Shown here piece by piece: positions 1-6,913 of a DNA stretch of 8,358 nucleotides. Within the stretch, counting starts at the first letter, position 1; the number at the start of each line of letters is the position of its first letter. Both the position numbers and the translations under genes were made by a program. The notes under the pieces are model-generated. The model was given only the letters and a program-made list of their open reading frames with translations. It was not told the DNA's origin and searched no databases. Source of the stretch: Phycisphaerae bacterium (GTDB lineage: Bacteria; Planctomycetota; Phycisphaerae; Phycisphaerales; SM1A02); contig JABJQE010000330.1 in the NCBI GenBank assembly GCA_018663565.1, positions 1 through 8,358 of the forward strand, written 5' to 3'.

Positions 1-246
1 ACGTTCTTGATTGCCTCTCCTGGCGGACTATTCAAAGTCTCGAGCGACCTGGGCGTCACGGAATTCAGGCATCATCATGCGATTGGATCGGGCTGCGAGT
101 ACGCACTCGGCGCTATGCATGCCTTGACCCAAACTGAGACCAATGACACAATCGTGGTGCGGACCGCGTGCGAAGCGGCCATCGCAATGGACGTATCCTG
201 CGGGGGTGAGGTTGAAGTAGTCCAAATTGATTGCCCTGATCCATGA
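1..246 (+). CDS. C-terminal part of an HslV/20S-proteasome-like Ntn-hydrolase peptidase (5' end outside the window)
   Basis: The frame is open from base 1, so the gene begins upstream of the window; the first possible start inside (TTG at 7) is not the real one. About 81 residues are visible. The segment HHAIGSGCEYALGAMHAL resembles the conserved late part of HslV and proteasome beta subunits, where a Gly-Ser-Gly turn is followed by an Ala-rich helix; a second helix with EAAIAMDVSCGGEVEV then leads into a final beta strand, as in that fold. In this family the nucleophile is the N-terminal threonine, which lies off the window, so activity cannot be judged. HslV works as a dodecamer with the HslU ATPase in the cytosol; no hslU is visible here. 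The TGA stop overlaps the ATG of the next gene (ATGA at 243-246), so the two are probably translationally coupled. The family call is moderate; another Ntn-hydrolase peptidase such as Anbu or a proteasome-like protein is possible. Confidence 0.6.
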   Translation, partial: TFLIASPGGLFKVSSDLGVTEFRHHHAIGSGCEYALGAMHALTQTETNDTIVVRTACEAAIAMDVSCGGEVEVVQIDCPDP

Positions 247-3200
247 TGGCCCAGCAGCACAACTCTGGGTCGATGCGGTGGCGAATGGGCCTCATCGGCG
301 CGATTACCTCTGTCATTGTGCTTGGGCTCCTACTCATGGTGGACTGGACCCGCTCCGAGTCAACCGAACATGCTGAAACCCCGGTCACAGAACTCATCGG
401 ACCAACTGAACTTGCTGACAACAGCAGCACCGCCGATGGTCTGATGGACCCCAATATGTCAGTCTCTCTTCCAAAGGGAGGGTGGCTGCAAGTTGCTGAT
501 GACACCGGCCGGCTCGCGCAGCAGTATCGATTCACCCACCTCGACCCGAACCCAAAAGACCTCCCGGCTCACTGGATTGAATTGCAGTCCCCTGTGGTTG
601 AACTGTTCATGGGCGGCGGCCGGCTCGTTGTACTCTCGGGCAAAGAAGCCGTGGCGTATGCGCCTCGGCGAGCGCTTGAAGAAGGCCGATTGCTCGGCGA
701 CGTACTCATTCAAATGTTTGAGCCCGTGTCTGGCACCTACGCCGACCCCGAGCGTAATGAGCCTGCAATGACCATCACAACCCAAGCCGCCGGCTTTGAC
801 AATCTCTCTGGCCGCATTAGCTGCTCAGGTGACATCAAGATCGTGACGGCCACCGAAGAAATGGCTGGCCGGGACCTCCATATTTTGCTCAACGACCGCG
901 ACGACCGGATTGAATATCTCGAGATTGCTCAAGTCGATTACCTGTTGCTCCGTGATGTCAAGTCCGTCGGATCAACGCCAACAACGGCCCACTTGCCACG
1001 CCCACGGCGACGCATTCAAAGAGTGAGCGGCGGCCACCCCGCATCGCGGCGAGTGACACCTGTTGCGGCAACAGCAGCGACGTCGCCCCCCTTCTACACA
1101 CTCACGCTTCATGACAATATCCGCATAACGCAGGCACCAGCCGCCGATGCGCCCGCTGGAAAGTCCAAGCTTGCACGGGCCGACGTGCTCAATCTAATCT
1201 TCTCTTTTGAGTCCAAGGCACTCAACACACGCTCGGCGCCGACCTCGGCATATCTCCGCGAACCGCTCAGCATGCCAGAGCTTCTCGTCGCGACAGCGAT
1301 GGGCATCGTTCCACCAAAGCCCGCCCCCGATGAAGTCGTGGTGACATGCACAGGCCCGCTCACCATGGTGCCACTCGAGGACGCTAGCCAGCGACCGCCG
1401 GGGCCACAGGACATGCGGCTCGAACTCATCGGCTCGCCTGTTCGCGTCATTGACACCGCCCAGAACACCGCAGCCACCTGCGATCAAATTGTCTGGCGAT
1501 CCGAAATCGAACGATTTGATCTCACGGCAACTGCGCCCCGCACCGTCGTCATCACCTCGCCGGAAGTCACCATTGAAAGCCAGCACACATGGGCACGCCC
1601 CGACGCTGGATTGGCAGGCATCGAAGGCAGCGGACGCGCGACCCTTGTGTCCTCAACGCCGGGCGCACAATTGACATCTCTTCCTGGTGGGACCACAAGC
1701 ACAGACACGAAAACGATCATTACCTGGAATGGCCTTGTTGACATGCGGTTTGACCAGGCCGCGTCGGCGGGCACACAAGGATTGCAGTCCATTCACTTCA
1801 AGCGGGATGTCAAAGTGCTAAGCCCGGACGGCGCCATGTCAGCCGATACGCTTGAGATGCGATTTGAACCAGACGCCAACGGCGATGCAGTGCCGGATCG
1901 ACTCGTCGGCACTGGTGGGATTAGAGCCGCGAGCGACGACCAAATACTCTGGGCCGACGACATCATCGCAACACTTGCCCCGAGCGAGCAGGGCGACAAC
2001 GACGCCATTGAAGTTCGCGATGTCAACGCCACCGGAGATGTGCAAATCTTGATGGCAGACGGTGCTCGTGTCTGGGCAGATGCCCTGCACGGCGATGCCG
2101 CCCAAGAGACCGTCGAACTCACGGGCCGCGACATTGTGGTTGCCCGAGGGGAGGTCGTCATTGAGCACGGCTCATCACTTCAGGTCAAACGACTTGAAGG
2201 AACCGCTGATTGGCCAGGCAGCGGACGAGCCATCATGCTCGCCTCGCAGCCCAACGTCGCCACCGATGCTCGCATCGCTCGGCCAACCACGCCTGAGAAT
2301 CGCGGAGAACTCGACAGCGAAATCACGTGGAAGAAATCTGTACACATCGAGTTCGACCCCAGCGCCGATGCCCAAGACGCTGCCATGCGCAGCATCACAT
2401 TTGATGGTGATGTCGCTATGGAAAGCCCGGATGGCACGATGGATGCAGGCTCGCTTGAAATGCACTTCTCGCCCGACGCAGCTGGCAAAGCCACGCCTGA
2501 TCGATTGATCTGCCGTGGCCGCGTCCGGGCCCACAGTGACAACCAGACGCTCTGGGCTGACGATCTTGTCGCCACACTCGAACCCCTTGGCGAGGATGCT
2601 GAAGGGCAAGACGGCCCGATGGATCGAATCACCATTCGCGACGTCCTTGCAACTGGCGATGTCCAAGTGCTCATGAAGGATAATGCAAGGGCCTTTGCTG
2701 ATCGCCTTGAGGGCGATGCAAAACAAGAAACCGTCGTATTGACAGGCGACGACGTCATAATCGCGCGGCCAGACATTGTGATTGATCGCGGACACAATCT
2801 TCGAATCGACCGGATCGCTGGAACTGCCGACTGGGAAGGCTCTGGTCGTTCGAGGATGCTTGCTGAACCGATTTGGCTCGCCGCCCAGAATCGAATACCG
2901 CCACCACGCATCGTGGGAAATGCGGGCGATCCTCGGGTCACCATGCGATCACTGTGGAACACCTCACTGCATTACGACACGAATTTTGCAGATGGAGCCG
3001 GAGCGATGGACATCCTTGGCGATGTCGACATCGTGGTCGATCGTTCTGACCTTCAACGCAGTAGTTTGCAGGGACAAAGCGTACGTCTTGAGTTCTCCAA
3101 CCTCGCAGATGCCAAGACCACAACACCCCCAAATGACGACCCGTTCCAGTCGGAGGCTCGCGTCCTGCATCGACTCATTGCCAAGGGAGATGCGCGACTT

Positions 3201-3863
3201 GAGTCTCGCACATGGGAAACGGCGGCCCGCTCGCAGTTACCCCGCGTCTTCTTTGTCGGCGCAAAGCACATCACGTGGGACGACATGAACACGGAAGCCG
3301 AAGTCATTGGCGATGGCAATATCGTCATTCGCGAACCAGAGTGGGCTACGAAGAGTTCTGGAAAGTCAGGGGGCCCCTTCTCCGGACCCGGCACAAGCCG
3401 CTTTGTGTGGTCCGAGCGACTTGACCTTGTCCACGAAGCGGATGATCGTTTTAGATTGACCATGACGGGCGACGTCGAAGTGCTCTGGAAGAGTGCCGTG
3501 GACAACCGGGATGTGGCGACGATGACAGCCCAAGAGATCCACGTCTTGACACGGCGGGGAGCTATGGATGCCACCGCCGAGGCTGGCACACCGCTCCAAC
3601 TCGGGTCAGATATGGAAGTGGATCGACTCCGAGCGGTTGGCCGGGTCTATTTGACCACGGCGACGAGGCGGGCCGACTGCCATATGCTTGACTACAACAC
3701 GCGAACCAAGATCGCCGAACTTGTGGCCCGGGCGGGCCGCACAGTCTCCCTCGTAACTCAGGGCTCGCCGATGCCTGTCCAAGCCACAAGAATGATTTGG
3801 AATATGGACCCCGCCATCGACACGATCACACTTGAGCAGCCCCGTGGCGGCGGCGCCCGATAG
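243..3863 (+). CDS. Giant membrane-anchored LptC-LptA (OstA)-like periplasmic protein, probable lipopolysaccharide/lipid bridge
   Basis: This 1206-residue protein starts with a short basic N-terminus and one hydrophobic helix (about residues 15-34, LIGAITSVIVLGLLLMV), with no visible lipoprotein cysteine or signal-peptidase site, so it is probably an inner-membrane anchor with the rest in the periplasm. Residues about 90-240 read like LptC: short beta strands, then TTQAAGFDNLSGRISCSGDI and MAGRDLHILLND. A Pro/Arg-rich linker (about 241-282) follows. The rest consists of about five LptA/OstA-like units: 283-470 (diverged), 493-670, 694-877, 900-1034 and 1055-1200. Each has a strand around a Trp, a GDV turn, an 'A-D-x-L-x-M/L-x-F' strand, then an ATGDV-type turn and an alternating hydrophobic stretch. 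In the Lpt system LptC passes lipopolysaccharide from LptB2FG to LptA and on to LptD through stacked beta-jellyrolls; one chain here could span much of that route. No lptB, F, G or D lies in the window. Start: ATG 243 or the adjacent ATG 246. Usual LptC and LptA are each only about 190 residues. The fold call is inferred from residue patterns; AsmA/TamB-like lipid transfer proteins are an alternative. Confidence 0.72.
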   Translation: MMAQQHNSGSMRWRMGLIGAITSVIVLGLLLMVDWTRSESTEHAETPVTELIGPTELADNSSTADGLMDPNMSVSLPKGGWLQVADDTGRLAQQYRFTHLDPNPKDLPAHWIELQSPVVELFMGGGRLVVLSGKEAVAYAPRRALEEGRLLGDVLIQMFEPVSGTYADPERNEPAMTITTQAAGFDNLSGRISCSGDIKIVTATEEMAGRDLHILLNDRDDRIEYLEIAQVDYLLLRDVKSVGSTPTTAHLPRPRRRIQRVSGGHPASRRVTPVAATAATSPPFYTLTLHDNIRITQAPAADAPAGKSKLARADVLNLIFSFESKALNTRSAPTSAYLREPLSMPELLVATAMGIVPPKPAPDEVVVTCTGPLTMVPLEDASQRPPGPQDMRLELIGSPVRVIDTAQNTAATCDQIVWRSEIERFDLTATAPRTVVITSPEVTIESQHTWARPDAGLAGIEGSGRATLVSSTPGAQLTSLPGGTTSTDTKTIITWNGLVDMRFDQAASAGTQGLQSIHFKRDVKVLSPDGAMSADTLEMRFEPDANGDAVPDRLVGTGGIRAASDDQILWADDIIATLAPSEQGDNDAIEVRDVNATGDVQILMADGARVWADALHGDAAQETVELTGRDIVVARGEVVIEHGSSLQVKRLEGTADWPGSGRAIMLASQPNVATDARIARPTTPENRGELDSEITWKKSVHIEFDPSADAQDAAMRSITFDGDVAMESPDGTMDAGSLEMHFSPDAAGKATPDRLICRGRVRAHSDNQTLWADDLVATLEPLGEDAEGQDGPMDRITIRDVLATGDVQVLMKDNARAFADRLEGDAKQETVVLTGDDVIIARPDIVIDRGHNLRIDRIAGTADWEGSGRSRMLAEPIWLAAQNRIPPPRIVGNAGDPRVTMRSLWNTSLHYDTNFADGAGAMDILGDVDIVVDRSDLQRSSLQGQSVRLEFSNLADAKTTTPPNDDPFQSEARVLHRLIAKGDARLESRTWETAARSQLPRVFFVGAKHITWDDMNTEAEVIGDGNIVIREPEWATKSSGKSGGPFSGPGTSRFVWSERLDLVHEADDRFRLTMTGDVEVLWKSAVDNRDVATMTAQEIHVLTRRGAMDATAEAGTPLQLGSDMEVDRLRAVGRVYLTTATRRADCHMLDYNTRTKIAELVARAGRTVSLVTQGSPMPVQATRMIWNMDPAIDTITLEQPRGGGAR
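1719..2873 (+). repeat. Tandem protein-level repeat: two ~200-residue units in the LptC/LptA-like gene
   Basis: Two successive copies within the long gene, encoding residues 493-670 (1719-2252) and 694-877 (2322-2873). Over the first 88 aligned residues (493-580 against 694-781) I count 47 identities by eye. Shared anchors are ITW, SPDG, LEM-x-F, PDRL, LWADD, ATGDVQ, QETV-x-LTG and GTADW-x-GSGR. The offset is 201 residues in the first half and 207 in the second because the later copy has a six-residue insertion in an acidic loop (around 785-790). The DNA copies differ at many third positions, so this is an old duplication, not a recent amplification or an assembly artefact. Confidence 0.85.
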
Positions 3864-3894
3864 GCAGGCCTCTAGCGGCTACTATGCCACGTCC

Positions 3895-4443
3895 ATGACA
3901 CACGAATTACATCCAACGCTCGCCCATGTCAGGGCTGCCTTTCCAGACAAGAAGCTCTCGGCCGCTGACTTTCGCGGGTGCACGACGCTTGTGATTGAGC
4001 CTGCGGACGTACATGAGATCATGCACTTCCTTCAGAATGACCATGACTGTGAGTACAACTTGCTCTCGCACGTCACCGCTGCAGATTATCTGGACTATCC
4101 AGCTCCACAGCCAGGACGATTTGGCGTGACATGGATGCTTCGCAGCCACTCGCATGATCGATCCCTTACTGTCCGAGCGTGGCTCACCCCAACGCTTGAC
4201 ACGAGTGGAATTGAAGACGATCCGGGACTCGTCATCGCGAGCGTCACCGATATCTGGGCAGGTGCCGAATGGCCTGAACGCGAAGTATTTGACATGTTTG
4301 GCATTCGCTTCAAGGGTCACCCGGACATGCGACGAATTCTCTTGTGGCGTGACTATCCGGGGCACCCACTCCGGAAGGATTACCCACTGCGTGGCCGAGG
4401 CGAACGCGAGAACGCGGTCGAAATCGACCGCGCCGCTACCTGA
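3895..4443 (+). CDS. nuoC: NADH-quinone oxidoreductase subunit C (complex I 30 kDa subunit)
   Basis: NuoC is a peripheral-arm subunit of respiratory complex I at the cytoplasmic face of the inner membrane; it packs against NuoD and NuoB near the quinone site and has no cofactor of its own. The family signature is clear in the C-terminal third: WPEREVFDMFGIRFKGHPD (about residues 126-144 of the 182-residue form), followed by RRILL and then GHPLRKDYPL. Length fits free-standing NuoC proteins. I chose ATG 3895 because the frame's longer start, TTG 3832, would overlap the previous gene by 32 bases and add 21 residues of unconserved sequence; no good Shine-Dalgarno sequence is seen at either. The gene starts 31 bases after the LptC/LptA-like stop and ends four bases before the queE frame, so it looks co-transcribed. 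No nuoB or nuoD adjoins it, which is unusual, since nuoC is normally between them. Confidence 0.93.
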   Translation: MTHELHPTLAHVRAAFPDKKLSAADFRGCTTLVIEPADVHEIMHFLQNDHDCEYNLLSHVTAADYLDYPAPQPGRFGVTWMLRSHSHDRSLTVRAWLTPTLDTSGIEDDPGLVIASVTDIWAGAEWPEREVFDMFGIRFKGHPDMRRILLWRDYPGHPLRKDYPLRGRGERENAVEIDRAAT

Positions 4444-4447
4444 TTGA

Positions 4448-5146
4448 GTGAAAATCGCACCGATGCCTTCCCGTTTGCTCATCAACGAAATCTTTCATTC
4501 CATCCAGGGCGAATCCACCTACGCTGGATTGCCGTGCATCTTCGTCCGGCTCCGCGGATGCCACTTGCGATGCTCGTGGTGCGACACCACCTATGCCTTC
4601 AATGAAGGCGACACGCGGACAGTCGATGATGTGCTCAGCGATGTCCTCGCCATTCCCACTGACCTTGTAGAAATAACTGGCGGCGAGCCCTTGCTCCAAG
4701 ACTCCGTACATGAACTCATGGCCGCACTCTGCGATGCCGGGCGAACAGTGCTCCTGGAAACTTCTGGCGCATGCGATATCTCTGTGTGTGACCCACGTGT
4801 GATTCGCATTATGGACCTCAAGCCCCCGGGAAGCGGTGAGTGCGATCGAAATGACATGGCAAATATTGATCGGCTTCGATCTCAAGACGAAGTCAAGTTT
4901 GTGATTGGGGATCGCGGCGATTATGAGTGGTCAGTCGCCGTCATCAAACAGCACAATCTTGCCGAGCGAGTCGATGCCATCCTGCTCTCCCCGGTCTACG
5001 AAACATCTCCCGATACGCACATCACCGGGCACCCTGGGCTCGAACCAAGCACGCTCGTTGAGTGGATGCTCGAGGACGGTATTCCCGCGAGGCTGCAAAC
5101 GCAGATGCACAAATCTATCTGGCCCCCTACCACTCGCGGCGTATAG
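4448..5146 (+). CDS. queE: 7-carboxy-7-deazaguanine synthase (radical SAM enzyme QueE)
   Basis: QueE converts 6-carboxy-tetrahydropterin to 7-carboxy-7-deazaguanine using S-adenosylmethionine and a [4Fe-4S] cluster, a cytosolic step in making preQ0 and then queuosine in tRNA. The opening INEIFHSIQGE is characteristic of the family. Three cluster cysteines, C38, C42 and C45, form the CxxxCxxC motif in RGCHLRCSWCDTTYAF. SAM-binding GGEP is at 78-81, followed by LLETSG (102-107), DLKPPGSGE (123-131) and a late LQTQMHKSIW. All expected key residues are present and the length (232) is normal. The start is uncertain: GTG 4448 lies four bases after the nuoC stop, while ATG 4463 would leave MPSRLLINEIF, also typical; neither has a good ribosome-binding site. 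No queC, queD or queF is nearby, so the rest of the pathway must be encoded elsewhere. Confidence 0.95.
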   Translation: MKIAPMPSRLLINEIFHSIQGESTYAGLPCIFVRLRGCHLRCSWCDTTYAFNEGDTRTVDDVLSDVLAIPTDLVEITGGEPLLQDSVHELMAALCDAGRTVLLETSGACDISVCDPRVIRIMDLKPPGSGECDRNDMANIDRLRSQDEVKFVIGDRGDYEWSVAVIKQHNLAERVDAILLSPVYETSPDTHITGHPGLEPSTLVEWMLEDGIPARLQTQMHKSIWPPTTRGV

Positions 5147-5199
5147 GTCGGGTGCGGCTCACAGCGGTCCTATCTGCTATCCTTCCCCGCTTCACCTAA
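5147..5199. other. Short spacer between queE and tRNA-Leu
   Basis: Fifty-three bases separate the queE stop from the tRNA. I see no T-tract terminator and no convincing -35/-10 pair; the best -10-like run (TGCTAT, 5175-5180) matches the consensus poorly and lacks a partner. The tRNA may therefore be processed from the queE transcript or use a promoter I cannot recognise. Confidence 0.4.
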
Positions 5200-5285
5200 G
5201 CGCGAGTGGCGGAATTGGCAGACGCGCCAGCTTGAGGTGCTGGTGGGAGTAAAATCCCGTGGAGGTTCGAGTCCTCTCTCGCGCA
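5200..5285 (+). tRNA. tRNA-Leu, anticodon GAG
   Basis: The 86-base cloverleaf folds fully by hand. The acceptor stem GCGCGAG (5200-5206) pairs perfectly with CTCGCGC (5278-5284), with discriminator A at 5285. The D stem GCG/CGC (5209-5211 with 5223-5225) encloses a loop carrying the conserved GG. The anticodon stem CCAGC/GCTGG (5227-5231 with 5239-5243) holds the loop TTGAGGT, giving anticodon GAG at 5234-5236. A long variable arm (GGGA 5245-5248 with TCCC 5255-5258) marks a class II tRNA. The T arm is 5261-5277 with loop TTCGAGT and one G-U pair. Anticodon GAG with a long variable arm and discriminator A identifies leucine and decodes CUC and CUU. The CCA end is not encoded (TGC follows), so it must be added by nucleotidyltransferase. 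It is not a queuosine substrate, because that modification needs a GUN anticodon. Confidence 0.97.
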
Positions 5286-5291
5286 TGCATT

Positions 5292-5306
5292 GGGCCATGA
5301 AGGCCC
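5292..5306 (+). other. Small hairpin between tRNA-Leu and smpB
   Basis: A perfect 5-bp stem, GGGCC/GGCCC, with the loop ATGAA begins seven bases after the tRNA. A second weak stem (CTCC 5307-5310 with GGAG 5314-5317) follows directly. No run of T follows, so a classical terminator is unlikely. It could help 3' processing of the tRNA, or be chance in GC-rich DNA. Confidence 0.3.
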
Positions 5307-5342
5307 CTCCTTGGGAGTACCCTCGGGACGGGACAACCACAT

Positions 5343-5840
5343 ATGGCCGCAGCCAAGAAAAAATCTAAGCCGGACGACAACGAGCCGAGGATTCAGAATC
5401 GTCGGGCTCGGCATGACTACCTGATTACCGACACACTCGAGTGCGGCATTCGGCTGCTTGGGTCCGAAGTCAAATCACTCCGCACGGGACAAGCAAGCCT
5501 CGCGGAAGGATACGTGAGAGCTGAGCTCGACCCACCTCGCTTGACGCTCTATAGCGTGCACATCGCCGAGTATCCAAATGCCTCCTCTGCCCACCAGCAT
5601 GACCCCGTTCGCACACGCCAACTCCTCGCCCATAAACGGGAGATTCGAAAACTCGCCAAGGCGACGGCTACCAAGGGCGTCACCCTTATTCCACTTGAGA
5701 TTCATTGGCTACACGGCCGGGCCAAGGTGCTCATTGGCGTTGGCACTGGCAAGCGGGCATATGACAAGCGGCAATCGCTCAAGGAAAAAGCACATCAACG
5801 CGACATGGAACAACACACAAAACGATCGAGGTATCGCTAG
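5343..5840 (+). CDS. smpB: SsrA (tmRNA)-binding protein SmpB
   Basis: SmpB binds tmRNA and places it in the decoding centre of stalled ribosomes for trans-translation in the cytosol. At 165 residues it has the usual length. The beta-barrel core shows IQNRRARHDYLI (17-28), GSEVKSLRTGQASLAEGYVR (40-59), HDPVRTRQLLAHKREI (86-101) and KGVTLIPLEI (111-120). The hallmark GKRAYDKR is at 136-143, and the basic tail after it (144-165, ending KRSRYR) is the part that mimics mRNA in the empty A-site channel. The Lys-rich N-terminal extension (AAAKKKSKP) is common in the family. ATG 5343 is the natural start, although upstream only GGGAC-type purine runs stand in for a Shine-Dalgarno sequence. The tmRNA gene itself (ssrA) is not in the window. 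The stop TAG at 5838-5840 overlaps the stop of the convergent gene. Confidence 0.97.
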   Translation: MAAAKKKSKPDDNEPRIQNRRARHDYLITDTLECGIRLLGSEVKSLRTGQASLAEGYVRAELDPPRLTLYSVHIAEYPNASSAHQHDPVRTRQLLAHKREIRKLAKATATKGVTLIPLEIHWLHGRAKVLIGVGTGKRAYDKRQSLKEKAHQRDMEQHTKRSRYR

Positions 5841-6901
5841 GCGACAAGCGTGAGCTTGCCGTCTTCCATGGCACGCAACATGAGATGCCGACCTTGCTTC
5901 TTTGCAGCGTACATCGCCTCATCAGCATGCCGGATCAATTCTTGAGGACTCGCTGCGCCACTCAAACTGCGATGCGCCGCGCCAATAGACACGCCCACTG
6001 AGCTGCCTTCAAGTTCCCAGTCGGCAAGCGAGCCCTCGAAACGCTTTGCAATCCGGCGAGCCACTGCCATGGTGGCCTGCAGGTCTGCATGTGGCAACAG
6101 CACACAGAATTCATCACCGCCGTAGCGGGCAGCCACATCAATTTCTCGGCACGTTTCAGTAAGCAGAGCCCCGACTCGGCGCAGTACTTCATCGCCACGA
6201 TGGTGACCAAGCGTATCATTCAGGCCTTTGAATCCATCAAGATCGATCATCAAGAAGCCAAGATCCAGGCCGTGCCGTTCGGATTCGGCCCAGCGACTTT
6301 CAAGCAGGGCGTTCAACCACCGTCGATTGGTCAAACCAGTCAAGTCATCGGTTCGCGCGACATCCTCGAGACGTGTCACGCTCTTCTCCAGCCGACGATT
6401 CATTTCAGCAAGTTCTGCCATTGAACGAGTGAGTGTCTGCTGAAGTTGTTCGTTGTCATGCCGCAGTTGCCGGTGCACGATGGCTTTGCGGACTGCGAGC
6501 GGAATTGTTACGTGTTCATGGCCAGTCAACAAGACGAACTCACACGCGCCGCCACGAATGGCCTCGGGCGCGATAGTCGAATCTGCAACGGCCCCCACCA
6601 CCACAATAGGCAATGTTGGGGCCAGTCCACGCAGGTAGGCGAGGACATCAAGACCGCACCCGTCATGCATGACCGACGCCACCAACGCGGCGCCAAATCG
6701 ACGAAGATCCAGCCGATGCAAACTTGCGATCGATTCCACAATCACACACCCGGAACGAGGCGGGTCACACGCGAAGAGACCTTGCCCTTCATCCCGACCT
6801 ACCCCCATAGCCGAAGCGAGTAGCTCGGCGACCTCCGGATCACTCTCCACAATGAGAATCCCTGGCAGCACACCGTCATGAACATCGATCATCGAACTCA
6901 C
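5837..6901 (-). CDS. Diguanylate cyclase with degenerate N-terminal receiver domain (GGDEF protein)
   Basis: The C-terminal GGDEF domain (about 184-345) makes cyclic di-GMP from two GTP. DDLTGLTNRR (185-194), FLMIDLDGFKGLND (216-229) with metal-binding Asp, and an intact active-site GGDEF (261-265) are present. RxxD at 252-255 sits exactly five residues before GGDEF, the inhibitory c-di-GMP I-site, so product feedback is likely. Residues about 14-143 look like a CheY-type receiver (GILIVESDPEVAELL at its start), but the phosphorylated Asp is replaced (Ala75/Ser76 in LVASVMHDG) and the conserved Lys near 124 is missing. A coiled coil (about 145-183) links the two and should drive dimerisation. 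There is no membrane segment, so it is cytosolic. Start GTG 6901 is chosen because AAAGGGG lies five bases upstream; ATG at 6892 is an alternative. It lies downstream of the protease gene on the same strand, across 288 bases. Confidence 0.93.
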   Translation of the reverse strand: MSSMIDVHDGVLPGILIVESDPEVAELLASAMGVGRDEGQGLFACDPPRSGCVIVESIASLHRLDLRRFGAALVASVMHDGCGLDVLAYLRGLAPTLPIVVVGAVADSTIAPEAIRGGACEFVLLTGHEHVTIPLAVRKAIVHRQLRHDNEQLQQTLTRSMAELAEMNRRLEKSVTRLEDVARTDDLTGLTNRRWLNALLESRWAESERHGLDLGFLMIDLDGFKGLNDTLGHHRGDEVLRRVGALLTETCREIDVAARYGGDEFCVLLPHADLQATMAVARRIAKRFEGSLADWELEGSSVGVSIGAAHRSLSGAASPQELIRHADEAMYAAKKQGRHLMLRAMEDGKLTLVA

Positions 6902-6906
6902 GCTTG

Positions 6907-6913
6907 CCCCTTT
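6907..6913 (-). promoter_or_regulatory. Ribosome-binding site of the diguanylate cyclase gene
   Basis: On the minus strand AAAGGGG is followed by five bases and then GTG at 6901. It is the clearest Shine-Dalgarno-like sequence in the window and decides for the GTG start over the ATG nine bases further in. Confidence 0.6.

Noticed and set aside
2180..2962. Long minus-strand open frame (260 codons) opposite the Lpt-like gene, and several similar ones
   Set aside because: It is antisense to a gene with clear repeat and domain conservation; GC-rich codon use opens such frames by chance, and its protein has no recognisable domain.
3832..3894. Upstream TTG start for nuoC
   Set aside because: It would overlap the previous gene by 32 bases and add residues unlike the NuoC N-terminus; ATG 3895 fits better.
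3907..4485. Minus-strand open frame of 192 codons opposite nuoC
   Set aside because: NuoC's signature motif is on the plus strand, so this is a shadow frame.
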